From: Peptoniphilus sp.
GTDB lineage: Bacteria; Bacillota; Clostridia; Tissierellales; Peptoniphilaceae
Reading direction: 5' to 3'
DNA length: 39,638 bases
Assembly: GCF_022767005.1 (NCBI RefSeq)
Contig: NZ_JALEOV010000042.1
Coordinates: 1 to 39,638 of the forward strand
The position numbers were made by a program, and so were the translations under genes. This document shows positions 9,127-16,657 of the stretch, piece by piece. The notes under the pieces were generated by a model that had not been told where the DNA came from, ran no database searches, and was given only the letters and a program-made list of their open reading frames with translations. Numbering within the stretch: position 1 is the first letter of the stretch; each line of letters opens with the position of its first letter.

Positions 9127-9366
9127 ATGACGGACGATAAAAAAGAAAAAAATTTAATTGAAAATTCAAAGACTCTTTCTGATTCAAAAAAGAAAGAAAT
9201 GAAAGCAAACATGGAGCAACAAAGGGAAATAAAACCCGAAGATAGACCAGATTCTGATGTATATGCTAAAACTAAAGGGAAAGATCCAAAAACAGGAATT
9301 GAAATCCCAACAGATGCAGAAGTTGAAGAAGCTAAAGAATGGGTTGACAAAGAAAATAGAATGTAA
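9127..9366 (+). CDS. Small charged protein of unknown function (possibly DUF3787-like)
   Basis: A 79-residue soluble, very hydrophilic protein with no signal peptide, no membrane segment and no cysteine. It has its own GGAGGG site 4-10 bp upstream and its own terminator, so it is a single-gene unit. The N-terminal half is Lys/Glu/Asn-rich and likely disordered. The C-terminal half has proline-containing KPEDRPDSDVY and ends IPTDAEVEEAKEWVDKEN. That tail resembles my recollection of the small clostridial DUF3787 family, which ends in a similar AKxWVDxN motif; this should be tested by a profile search. No function is assigned. Confidence 0.8.
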   Translation: MTDDKKEKNLIENSKTLSDSKKKEMKANMEQQREIKPEDRPDSDVYAKTKGKDPKTGIEIPTDAEVEEAKEWVDKENRM

Positions 9367-9371
9367 AATAT

Positions 9372-9394
9372 GGCCTAATGATAGGCCTTTTTTT
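9372..9394 (+). terminator. Intrinsic terminator of the small charged protein gene
   Basis: GGCCTA (9372-9377), ATGA loop, TAGGCC (9382-9387), then seven T. It begins 5 bp after the stop and immediately precedes the PAP2 gene's ribosome site. Confidence 0.92.
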
Positions 9395-9407
9395 ACGAGA
9401 GGTGCAG

Positions 9408-9959
9408 ATGAATAAAAAATTTTTAGATTGGCTCCTTAGCATAAGGACTGAAACATTAAATAGATATATGATTGCAATAACACATCTCGGCACAGGTGGT
9501 GCTATTTGGCTATTTACAACATTTATTCTTTTTTATCTTGGCTTTAGAGTTGAGAGCATAAATATAGCTTTAGCATTAATTTTTAACGGGATAGCATGCA
9601 ATTTACTTTTAAAGAATATTTTGAAAAGGAAAAGACCTTCTTGGATTTCAAAGGTCGAACTTTTGATAAAGAATCCAACAGACTTTTCTTTTCCATCGGG
9701 TCACGCATCTTCATCCTTTGCCGCTGCACTAACTATCTATTTTTATTTTAGAGGTATGGGAATATTTTTTCTAGTTGTTGCGACATTAATTTCACTATCA
9801 AGAATTTATCATTTTGTACATTATCCAAGTGATGTAATAATTGGGGCAATGCTTGGAATGATAATTGCTATTTTAACAAAAAATAGTTACGATAAATATA
9901 TTTTAGAATTTTTGCAAAATAATGCTACATTTTTATTTAGACCTATTCCTAAGTTCTAA
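9408..9959 (+). CDS. PAP2-family membrane phosphatase
   Basis: An integral-membrane lipid phosphatase of 183 residues. Start ATG 9408 follows GAGAGGTG; an upstream in-frame ATG at 9378 lies in the terminator loop and is rejected. All three catalytic motifs are present: K-x6-RP as KNILKRKRP (about 69-77), PSGH (about 96-99), and SRIYHFVHYPSD (about 130-141). Hydrophobic segments number about five. Such proteins dephosphorylate undecaprenyl pyrophosphate (BcrC-like) or phosphatidylglycerol phosphate; the sequence does not decide which. Its 3' end overlaps that of the convergent tadA by 27 bp. Confidence 0.9.
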   Translation: MNKKFLDWLLSIRTETLNRYMIAITHLGTGGAIWLFTTFILFYLGFRVESINIALALIFNGIACNLLLKNILKRKRPSWISKVELLIKNPTDFSFPSGHASSSFAAALTIYFYFRGMGIFFLVVATLISLSRIYHFVHYPSDVIIGAMLGMIIAILTKNSYDKYILEFLQNNATFLFRPIPKF

Positions 9960-10385
9960 AAAAAATTCGGTAATTAGATTTGCGCATTCTCTTTCGCAAA
10001 TACCAGACTCATAACTTATATTGTGATTAGTTATGAGTTTTTCTATTTTCTGATGAGAAACAACTGCTCCAAATCTTTTGTTTCTAGCACCAAAATACAA
10101 ATTTCTAATTCTAGAATTTAAAATTGCCCCCACACACATTAGACATGGCTCTAAAGTTACATAGATGTCTGAGCCTTCCAAGTGATAGGAATTTAAATTT
10201 TTAGACGCCATATTTATCGCCATAATTTCTGCATGAGCAATGGGGGATTGAAGTTCCTCCTTTTTGTTGTATCCATATCCAATTATTTTATTATTTTTTA
10301 CTATTACACATCCAATGGGCACATCATCTGATAAAAGTGATTTCTTTGCGTAATGGATTGCCTTTTTCATATATTTAATTTCCAT
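9933..10385 (-). CDS. tadA: tRNA-specific adenosine deaminase
   Basis: It converts the wobble adenosine A34 to inosine in tRNA-Arg(ACG), needed to read CGN codons. The 150-residue protein has the zinc-deaminase signatures HAEIMAI (His ligand plus proton-shuttle Glu) and PCLMCVGAI (two Cys ligands). The start MEIKYMKKAIHYAKK aligns with the usual TadA N-terminus. No ribosome site precedes it; instead an extended -10 (TGATATAAT) ends only 6 bp before the ATG, so transcription probably begins at or next to the start codon, giving a leaderless mRNA. An alternative ATG five codons in has no better ribosome site. Confidence 0.95.
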   Translation of the reverse strand: MEIKYMKKAIHYAKKSLLSDDVPIGCVIVKNNKIIGYGYNKKEELQSPIAHAEIMAINMASKNLNSYHLEGSDIYVTLEPCLMCVGAILNSRIRNLYFGARNKRFGAVVSHQKIEKLITNHNISYESGICERECANLITEFFLELRNRSK

Positions 10386-10391
10386 GAAATT

Positions 10392-10400
10392 ATTATATCA
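10392..10400 (-). promoter_or_regulatory. Extended -10 promoter of tadA, placing the start site at the ATG
   Basis: Minus-strand TGATATAAT ends 6 bases before the tadA ATG. No -35 box at the expected position. The TG-N-TATAAT form can work without one. Confidence 0.55.
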
Positions 10401-10466
10401 AATAAATTTTTTAAATGTGTGTAGGACTTTTACTTTTATAAAAGGTTATATGAAAAATCATCTCTG

Positions 10467-10475
10467 TGATATAAT
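10467..10475 (+). promoter_or_regulatory. Extended -10 promoter of the selD operon
   Basis: TGATATAAT lies 16 bases before the selD ATG, so the transcript should start in or just before AAGGTGAT, giving a very short leader. No good -35 is seen. The same nine bases occur at the tadA, 15830 and 17817 promoters. Confidence 0.55.
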
Positions 10476-10491
10476 ATTTAAAGGTGATAAA

Positions 10492-11511
10492 ATGTCAGAA
10501 TTAAATTTAGAACTTGAAGTTTGTGGCGGATGCAATGAAAAAATTGGAGTCAAAGATTTAACTAGCATTCTTAAAGATTTAAGGCCCTATAAAAGAGAAG
10601 AAATAACTGTGGGTTTTGATAAGAGAGATGATGCTTGTGTATACAAAATAAACGAGGATATCTCAATTGTTGAGAGTTTAGACTTTTTTTCTACAATGGT
10701 AAAAAATCCCTACGACTTTGGAAGGATTGCTTCAACAAATGCAATTTCTGACATCTATGCAATGGGTGGAGAGCCAAAATTTGCACTAAACATAGTTTGT
10801 TTTCCAGAGGAAGAGAATCTCGAAATTTTAAGGGAAATCCTTCGAGGTGCAAGTGATGTTTGCAGAGAAGCGGAGGTTTCCATAACGGGCGGACATTCTA
10901 TTCACGATAAGAAGATAAAGTTTGGTCAATGTGTGACGGGAATTGTTAAAAATAGTGAAATTTGGAAAAACAATGGTGCAGAAGTGGGAGATTATTTTAT
11001 TCTGACAAAACCACTTGGCGTGAGTCTTGTTATGAGCGCCTATTCCGTAGGCATGACATCAGAAAATAATTACATAGAAGCAATAAATAAAATGACTACA
11101 TTAAATAAATATGCAGCAGAAATTTTAAAAAAATATGAGGTTTCCTCTGTTACAGATGTTACAGGATTTGGCTTAATAGGTCATTTAGATGAATGCACTG
11201 AAAATTCTGTGGAAATTTTTGCAGATAAAATAAATTTTTTGCCAGGAAGTTATGAAGCTGCCAGTGAATTTTTATTTACTGCAGGAGGACAGAGAAATAG
11301 GAAGGCACTAGAAGATGAAGTTGTCTTTACTTTCGATGATTTTGCCCTAGAAGAAGTTCTATTTGATCCACAGACTTCAGGGGGTCTTTTATTTGCAGCG
11401 AAAAAAGAAGAAGCAGATAAAATTTTAGATGAAATGAAAAAAAATGGAATTCCAGCTTTTTATGTTGGTCGTGTAATTCCAAGGGAAAATAAAAAATTTA
11501 AGGTGATATAA
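10492..11511 (+). CDS. selD: Selenophosphate synthase (selenide, water dikinase)
   Basis: It makes monoselenophosphate, the selenium donor for selenocysteine, selenouridine and selenium cofactors, from selenide and ATP. From ATG 10492 (ribosome site AAGGTGAT) it has 339 residues; a long N-terminal extension open in the same frame from 10384 lacks a ribosome site and is not family-like. The catalytic loop is CGGCNEKIG (residues 11-19), with Cys14 encoded by TGC, so this is the cysteine rather than selenocysteine form; Lys17 is kept. The AIRS-like ATP domain follows, with DDACVY and the late DPQTSGGLLFA motif. It heads a tight operon with yedF, a DUF3343 gene and a cysteine desulfurase. No selA, selB or tRNA-Sec is in the window. 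Confidence 0.95.
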   Translation: MSELNLELEVCGGCNEKIGVKDLTSILKDLRPYKREEITVGFDKRDDACVYKINEDISIVESLDFFSTMVKNPYDFGRIASTNAISDIYAMGGEPKFALNIVCFPEEENLEILREILRGASDVCREAEVSITGGHSIHDKKIKFGQCVTGIVKNSEIWKNNGAEVGDYFILTKPLGVSLVMSAYSVGMTSENNYIEAINKMTTLNKYAAEILKKYEVSSVTDVTGFGLIGHLDECTENSVEIFADKINFLPGSYEAASEFLFTAGGQRNRKALEDEVVFTFDDFALEEVLFDPQTSGGLLFAAKKEEADKILDEMKKNGIPAFYVGRVIPRENKKFKVI

Positions 11512-12087
11512 ATGGAAATTGATGCAAGAGGATACGCTTGTCCAAAGCCAGTTATTATGACTAAAAGGGCAATTAGTAAAAGTAATGCAGAAGAATTATT
11601 AATAAAAGTTGATAACGAAGTTGCAACAGAAAACTTGAAAAAGATGGCAGACCAATTGGGCTATAAGGCAAGTGTTATTGAAAATTCTAAAAGTGATTAT
11701 GAAGTCCATCTTAAAAAAATAGAAGATGTTAAAAATTTTGAAAATACTAATGACGAGTATGTAGTGATTTTTTCATCAGACAAACTTGGTATTGGCGAAG
11801 AAGAATTTTCCAAAAAATTAATGGAATCTTTCACTTATTCCCTTTCAGAAGAAGATAGACATCCAAAATATATTTTGTGTTACAATTATGGAGTTCATTT
11901 AACAACAATAAATGAAAAAACTGTAGAAGATTTCAAAAATTTAGAAAAAAAGGGCACGGAAATTTTATCTTGTGGACTTTGCCTTGAAAACTATAAATTA
12001 AAAGATAAATTAAAAATTGGCGAAATAACAAATATGTATAGAATTTGTGAAATAATGACAAATTATAGAGTTGTAAAACCATGTTAG
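11512..12087 (+). CDS. yedF: Selenium metabolism protein YedF (TusA-like plus DsrE-like domains)
   Basis: A 191-residue two-domain protein starting on the base after the selD stop, with GGTGAT inside selD as its ribosome site. Residues 1-70 form a TusA/SirA domain with the CPKP motif (Cys10), the site that carries sulfur or selenium as a persulfide or perselenide. Residues 80-191 form a DsrE/F-like domain with CGLC (Cys154, Cys157) and a C-terminal cysteine (Cys191) as the last residue. The family is known from its association with selD. Its exact reaction is not established; a role handing selenium between the desulfurase and SelD is inference. Confidence 0.9.
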   Translation: MEIDARGYACPKPVIMTKRAISKSNAEELLIKVDNEVATENLKKMADQLGYKASVIENSKSDYEVHLKKIEDVKNFENTNDEYVVIFSSDKLGIGEEEFSKKLMESFTYSLSEEDRHPKYILCYNYGVHLTTINEKTVEDFKNLEKKGTEILSCGLCLENYKLKDKLKIGEITNMYRICEIMTNYRVVKPC

Positions 12088-12341
12088 AATATCATATCTT
12101 GACCTTTGATTCTTCAAATAGATCCATTAAGGCAGAGAGGATTCTTCGAAAAAACAAATTAAGGGCGAGGGTAATCCCTGTTCCGGAAGAACTTTCAAAG
12201 GGTTGTGGATTTTGTATAAAGCTAGAGGGTGAAATAGAAGTTGCCAAAGAATTTTTGAAAGAAAAAAATATTTCGCCAAAGGGAATATATAAATTCAAAG
12301 AAGATTCCGGAAGAAAAATTACAAAGATTGGTGAAAAATGA
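12081..12341 (+). CDS. DUF3343 protein, putative Se/S carrier
   Basis: An 86-residue soluble protein overlapping yedF by 7 bp and the next gene by 4 bp, so it is translationally coupled on both sides. The fold family is recognised from the start (YHILTFDSSNRSIKAERILRK pattern, split here as a beta strand then helix) and from VIPVPEELSKGCGFC, where Cys42 and Cys45 form a CxxC. DUF3343 proteins sit in selenium and molybdenum-hydroxylase clusters and are annotated as putative Se/S carriers. That function is inferred from context. Confidence 0.85.
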   Translation: MLEYHILTFDSSNRSIKAERILRKNKLRARVIPVPEELSKGCGFCIKLEGEIEVAKEFLKEKNISPKGIYKFKEDSGRKITKIGEK

Positions 12342-13480
12342 TTTACTTAGATAATTCATCTACTACACTTATAAAACCAGACGTGGTTTCAAGGACTTTA
12401 TACGAAGCTATTGCAAGCCAAAAATTTTCAAATCCTTCTCGTGGATTTTACCAAGAGGCGATAAATTCCAGCGAAGGAGTTTATGATGTAAGAGAAATTA
12501 TAGCAGAATTTTTTGGAGTAGAAGACCCACTAAATATTGCCTTCACGGCAAATGTTACTACTTCACTAAATTTAGTTTTAAATTCACTTTTTAAAAGTGG
12601 CGACCACATAATTACAAGCGTAACGGAACACAATTCTGTTTTAAGGCCACTATATCAACTTGAAGATAGAGGTGTTGAGCTTTCCTTTATAGACATTGAT
12701 GAAAATTACAATTTAAAACTAAAGGAACTTGAAAATTGTTTAAAAGACAATACTAGGGCAATAGTTATAACTGCCGAGTCCAATGTAAGTGGAGTTCGAA
12801 CTGATTTAGAATATATTTACGAATTTGCCATAGCCCATAACCTTTTAGTAATTATTGACGGAGCACAAGTTGCAGGAACTGCAAAGATAAAATTTAACGA
12901 GAGAAAATATCCGAGATTAATTTTTTGCATAACAGGACACAAGGCTCTTTTTGGACCAACAGGGACTGGAGCAATAATAGATTTGTCAGAGGAAAAATTT
13001 AAAAATGTATTTACTGGAGGCAGTGGGGTAAATAGTTTTCATAGATTTAATCCAGTTGAGATGCCAGATGTTTTTGAATATGGTACAATTAATTTCCACT
13101 CAATATTGGCACTTGGTGCAGGAGTAAAATTTATCGACGAAATTGGAATAGAAAGAGTTTCAAAAAAAATTCACGCATTGCGACAAAAGCTTTTTTACGG
13201 TATAAGAGATATTCCAGGGATAAAATTATTTTCAAATGAAAAGGATTCAAGCATAGTTTCCTTTAATTACAAGGATTATCCATCATCCGAAATTTGTAAG
13301 AGAATGTATAAAATAAATAAAATTGCCTCTAGGGGTGGAATACACTGTGCACCACTTTTTCACGAGAGAGTTGGAACAAAGACAAGGGGCATAGTGAGGC
13401 TATCACTTTCCTATTTTAACACTGAGGACGAAATAAATAAGACAATAGATACAATAAAAATAATAGCAGAGACTAGCTAG
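12338..13480 (+). CDS. Cysteine desulfurase-family class V aminotransferase (EF2568-like)
   Basis: A PLP enzyme of 380 residues expected to release sulfur from cysteine or selenium from selenocysteine. It has the N-terminal YLDNSSTT, the PLP-lysine loop TGHKALFGPTG (Lys202) and an active-site cysteine in GGIHCAP (Cys337) followed by RLSLSYFNTEDEI. The compact form matches the EF2568 subfamily, known from the Enterococcus selenium/molybdenum-hydroxylase locus, rather than housekeeping IscS or SufS. It overlaps the DUF3343 gene by 4 bp. Context favours supplying selenium to SelD, but the substrate preference cannot be read from sequence. Confidence 0.9.
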   Translation: MIYLDNSSTTLIKPDVVSRTLYEAIASQKFSNPSRGFYQEAINSSEGVYDVREIIAEFFGVEDPLNIAFTANVTTSLNLVLNSLFKSGDHIITSVTEHNSVLRPLYQLEDRGVELSFIDIDENYNLKLKELENCLKDNTRAIVITAESNVSGVRTDLEYIYEFAIAHNLLVIIDGAQVAGTAKIKFNERKYPRLIFCITGHKALFGPTGTGAIIDLSEEKFKNVFTGGSGVNSFHRFNPVEMPDVFEYGTINFHSILALGAGVKFIDEIGIERVSKKIHALRQKLFYGIRDIPGIKLFSNEKDSSIVSFNYKDYPSSEICKRMYKINKIASRGGIHCAPLFHERVGTKTRGIVRLSLSYFNTEDEINKTIDTIKIIAETS

Positions 13481-13489
13481 GAGGGAAAA

Positions 13490-14368
13490 ATGACTTTTAA
13501 GATAATATCCGACTCTTCATGCGATTTAGATAAAGGGACGCTGAAAGAACTGAGTGTAGATGTTTTAAAAATAAAAAGCGTAGATGAAAATGGCGAAGAC
13601 TTGCCCGAAGAAATTACTAATCAAGAAATTTATCAAGATATGAGAAATGGAAAGTTTTTTAAGACAAGTCAAATTACTTATTATGAGTATTTAAAAAAAT
13701 TTGAAGAGCTTGCGGAAAAAGGAATAGACATCATTTGTATGACACTTTCGTCTGGACTTAGCGGAACTTTTCAAAATGCTTACATGGCAAAAAAAGAAGT
13801 TGAAGAAAAGTATAATGTAAAAATAAAAGTTTATGACTCTCTTGCGGCATCAGTTGGATTTGGTCAAATAACCTATTTCGCAGGACTAGCTGCAAAAAAT
13901 GGTGCGAACTTTGAAGAGGTGTCAAGCCTTATAGAATTCTTGGTTGCAAACACTAAGCATATTTTTACAGTTTTTGATTTAAAATACCTTTACGAAGGCG
14001 GCAGAGTTTCAAGGACAAGGGCAAGAATTTCAAATGTCTTAAACATCCTTCCAATAATAGAAGTCGATGAAGATGGAAAACTTTATGTTTCCGATGTAGT
14101 TCGTGGGAAAAATAAATCCTATAAAAGAATGATAGAAATTATTTCTGAAAAATCCACCTCAGATGGAAGTGACAGAGTTTTTCCAGTTTATGCAGATGAC
14201 AGAGAAATTTTAAATCCATTAATTGATAAATTAAAAGATAAAGGGTATGATAAATTTTTGTGCTTAGAGATAGGGCACACAATTGCAGCACATGTTGGTC
14301 CAGACATCTGTGGTCTGGGCTATTTAAAAGAAAACATTCCAGAAGAATTTAAAAAGTACTTAGATTAA
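13490..14368 (+). CDS. DegV family protein (fatty-acid binding)
   Basis: A 292-residue DegV protein. Members bind long-chain fatty acids and several serve as FakB subunits of fatty-acid kinase. The N-terminal KIISDSSCDL strand, the TSQIT segment, LSSGLSGTFQNA (ligand-site loop) and LKYLYEGGRVSR are all typical. GGAGGG lies 6 bp before the ATG, and only 9 bp separate it from the desulfurase gene, so it is probably the last gene of the selenium operon although the roles seem unrelated. A strong terminator follows. Confidence 0.92.
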   Translation: MTFKIISDSSCDLDKGTLKELSVDVLKIKSVDENGEDLPEEITNQEIYQDMRNGKFFKTSQITYYEYLKKFEELAEKGIDIICMTLSSGLSGTFQNAYMAKKEVEEKYNVKIKVYDSLAASVGFGQITYFAGLAAKNGANFEEVSSLIEFLVANTKHIFTVFDLKYLYEGGRVSRTRARISNVLNILPIIEVDEDGKLYVSDVVRGKNKSYKRMIEIISEKSTSDGSDRVFPVYADDREILNPLIDKLKDKGYDKFLCLEIGHTIAAHVGPDICGLGYLKENIPEEFKKYLD

Positions 14369-14385
14369 AAAGAATAAACTTAAAG

Positions 14386-14414
14386 AGAAGTCAAAACTAT
14401 TGACTTCTTTTTTT
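14386..14414 (+). terminator. Terminator of the selD-degV operon, possibly bidirectional
   Basis: AGAAGTCA (14386-14393), 7-base loop, TGACTTCT, then a T-run. The stop codon of the convergent MATE gene lies in the loop at 14397-14399. The minus-strand side has only a modest T-rich tail. Confidence 0.88.
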
Positions 14415-15737
14415 ATTTAAACTTCTGAAGTTAGGGTTTTTAGTCATCTTTTTTAACGAATAAAGGGAGATTAAAAATACTATAAATTCAGACACAAAGG
14501 CTCCTAGAAATAAATATCTTGTTCCCAAAATTTTTACGCAGAGATAAATAGAAATAAATAGAGAAATAGATCCTCTAACAATATTTATTATAATTGAATA
14601 TTTTGGGTTTCCAATAGCGGAAGAAAGTGATGCGATAAACAAATTGCTTCCTGCTAAGAAAAACATCAAAGCATAAAGCCTTAGTGGTCTAATAGAAGAT
14701 GAAATCATAGTCTTATTTTCTAAAAACATATTGAATAGTTTTTCTGCGCCAAAATAAGATATTGCATACATTATAATTGCAATTATAGATATAAAAATGA
14801 AACTCATTTTTATAATTTTTAAACTTTTCTCTCTTTCCTGTGATCCGTGATAGTAGGATAGAAGAGGAAGAGTGCCGTGGCAGACTCCTTGGAAAGTTGA
14901 GTTTGCAAAAATAGACATATAATTTATAACTGCGTAGGCAGACAAAAATTCTGCGGAGATGTATTTTATTACAAATAGATTGAAAATGAAGACAAAGGTA
15001 GCGGTGTTTAGTTCTGATATAAATTCGCCAAAACCATAGGCTATTGTGGTTTTTAAATAATCAAAAATTTCTCTAGCACTCATTTTTATTTTCATAAAGC
15101 GAAGGTAGCCCTTGGTAGATCTAAAGTGAATAAAAAATATAACGCAAGATAGAAATTGAGCAATGCCAGTAGCAAAGGCAGCACCTTTTACACCCATTTG
15201 AAACTTGTCAATTAAAATATAATCTAAAACAATATTTGTAACGCAAGCGGAGATTGCTCCTAATATGGCAGTTCTAGGATATCCATCTACCTTTACCAAA
15301 ACTTCAAAGGCATAAGAAATTATATAAAAGGGAGAGAAGAACACGATTACAGACAAATATTGGTGTGAAAGTGGAAATAAATTAGAGTCAGCACCCAAAA
15401 ATAGAATGATTTTATCCATAAAAATTAGCGCAAAAATAGAAAGAAGAACTGCAAAGGCAAGTATAAAAATGATTATAAAAGTGAAAACTTTATTTGCCTT
15501 ATCTCTATTTCCCCTGCCAAGTTCAATACCAATTATAGTTTGAGACCCAACACCAGTTATAATGGCAATAGCAAAGAGAAAGTTTACATATGGAATTACT
15601 ATTGTTACAGCAGATAATTCTAATTCGCCTGCAAAATTTGCCACAAAAAATCCATCGACAATTGTGTAAATTGAAAAGACCCACATGGCAATTATTGATG
15701 GGATCACAAATTTGAAAAACTGTCTTCTTAAGTTCAT
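14397..15737 (-). CDS. MATE family efflux transporter
   Basis: An inner-membrane multidrug/toxin or metabolite exporter driven by a Na+ or H+ gradient, 446 residues with about 12 hydrophobic segments. Family features include FVIPSIIAMWVFSIYTIVDGFF at the start (helix 1), the SQTIIGIELGRGNRDKA loop after helix 2, and the repeated arrangement in the second half. The ribosome site is AGAGGTG, and a good sigma-A promoter (15758-15786) precedes it. It is divergent from the C26 hydrolase gene. The substrate is not predictable. Confidence 0.93.
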   Translation of the reverse strand: MNLRRQFFKFVIPSIIAMWVFSIYTIVDGFFVANFAGELELSAVTIVIPYVNFLFAIAIITGVGSQTIIGIELGRGNRDKANKVFTFIIIFILAFAVLLSIFALIFMDKIILFLGADSNLFPLSHQYLSVIVFFSPFYIISYAFEVLVKVDGYPRTAILGAISACVTNIVLDYILIDKFQMGVKGAAFATGIAQFLSCVIFFIHFRSTKGYLRFMKIKMSAREIFDYLKTTIAYGFGEFISELNTATFVFIFNLFVIKYISAEFLSAYAVINYMSIFANSTFQGVCHGTLPLLSYYHGSQEREKSLKIIKMSFIFISIIAIIMYAISYFGAEKLFNMFLENKTMISSSIRPLRLYALMFFLAGSNLFIASLSSAIGNPKYSIIINIVRGSISLFISIYLCVKILGTRYLFLGAFVSEFIVFLISLYSLKKMTKNPNFRSLNKKRSQ

Positions 15738-15757
15738 AAAACACCTCTAATTTTTTA

Positions 15758-15786
15758 ATTATATATCAGCATAAAATTTGAATCAA
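15758..15786 (-). promoter_or_regulatory. Sigma-A promoter of the MATE gene
   Basis: On the minus strand: TTGATT (15786-15781), 17-base spacer, TATAAT (15763-15758), 20 bp before the start codon and ahead of AGAGGTG. Confidence 0.75.
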
Positions 15787-15792
15787 CAAAAC

Positions 15793-15830
15793 AAAGAGAT
15801 CTTATATATTACCAATTTTTTCATCTCTTT
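15793..15830. repeat. Inverted repeat between divergent MATE and C26 hydrolase genes (operator candidate)
   Basis: AAAGAGAT (15793-15800) and ATCTCTTT (15823-15830) are exact reverse complements 22 bases apart. The repeat spans the -35 region and spacer of the rightward promoter and abuts its extended -10. It has no T-tail, so an operator is likelier than a terminator. Confidence 0.45.
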
Positions 15831-15838
15831 GATATAAT
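15809..15838 (+). promoter_or_regulatory. Promoter of the C26 hydrolase gene
   Basis: TTACCA (15809-15814), 18-base spacer, TATAAT (15833-15838) with an extended TG, 28 bp before the ATG and ahead of GGGAGG. Confidence 0.65.
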
Positions 15839-15866
15839 AAAGATATTAAATTACGGGAGGAAGATT

Positions 15867-16607
15867 ATGAAACCAATTATAGGAATTTCTGTAAACTCAC
15901 TTAGAGACATTTCTCAAAATGATGTTGGACAAATTGGAGTGGAAGGTCAAGATTGGCAACTTATTGCAGCTGATTATATTAGAGCTATCGAAAGAAATGG
16001 CGGCGTGCCAATATTAATACCAAATGTAAAGAACTTGGAAGACATGAGAATTGTGCTAGACAAAGTTGACGGATTGCTTTTATCTGGTGGACACGATGTA
16101 AACCCAAGGACTTATAATGAAAGAAACAGTGGAAAAGCTGGAAAATTTGACAACCTTAGAGATCATGAAGAAATTTTCATGACACAATACGCACTTGAAA
16201 GGGATATTCCTTTTCTTGGAATATGTAGAGGTCTTCAAATTTTAAATATCACTTTAGGAGGAACTATTTACCAAGACTTGCCATCAGCAGGTTTTCCTGC
16301 ACATTCAATGAGCAATTCACTTAGAAATGAACCATCACATTCAATAAATATTATAGAGGATTCTCCACTTTATGAAATTTTTGGAAGAGATGAAATTTGG
16401 ACAAATTCCTACCACCATCAAGGCATAAATGAACTTGGCAAAAATTTAAAAAAAGCAGCACTTTCAGAAGAGGGACTTGTGGAAGCTGTATATCTCGATG
16501 ACAAAAAGTTTGCCTTAGCAGTTCAATGGCATCCAGAAATGATGTACGACGATAAAGGTATGAATAAAATTTTTGAAAAATTTATTGAAGCTTGTAAGAA
16601 AAATTAA
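15867..16607 (+). CDS. Class-I glutamine amidotransferase-like hydrolase (peptidase C26, PuuD-like)
   Basis: A 246-residue cytoplasmic enzyme of the gamma-glutamyl-gamma-aminobutyrate hydrolase family, which cleaves gamma-glutamyl amide bonds. It shows the SGGHDVNP oxyanion region (about 73-80), the nucleophile elbow FLGICRG with Cys120, and the His-Glu pair in QWHPE (His222, Glu224). The ribosome site is GGGAGGAAG. It stands alone between the divergent MATE gene and a shared terminator, with no putrescine-pathway neighbours, so the true substrate is open. Confidence 0.9.
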   Translation: MKPIIGISVNSLRDISQNDVGQIGVEGQDWQLIAADYIRAIERNGGVPILIPNVKNLEDMRIVLDKVDGLLLSGGHDVNPRTYNERNSGKAGKFDNLRDHEEIFMTQYALERDIPFLGICRGLQILNITLGGTIYQDLPSAGFPAHSMSNSLRNEPSHSINIIEDSPLYEIFGRDEIWTNSYHHQGINELGKNLKKAALSEEGLVEAVYLDDKKFALAVQWHPEMMYDDKGMNKIFEKFIEACKKN

Positions 16608-16623
16608 TAAAAAATCAAAAGAG

Positions 16624-16655
16624 CCCTTGTTTAGAATTCTAATCAAGGGTTTTTC
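16624..16655. terminator. Bidirectional terminator between convergent genes
   Basis: CCCTTG pairs with CAAGGG (16624-16629 and 16644-16649), enclosing a T/T mismatch and the palindrome TTAGAATTCTAA. It is followed by five T on the plus side and a T-rich stretch on the minus side. It serves the hydrolase gene and the convergent lipoprotein gene. Confidence 0.85.
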
Positions 16656-16657
16656 AA

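Noticed and set aside
10384..10491. Upstream N-terminal extension of selD starting at 10384
   Set aside because: It starts over the tadA start region, lacks a ribosome site, and the extra 36 residues do not resemble SelD. The promoter and AAGGTGAT lie before 10492.
10520..10550. Selenocysteine at the SelD active site
   Set aside because: The codon is TGC, cysteine; there is no in-frame TGA.
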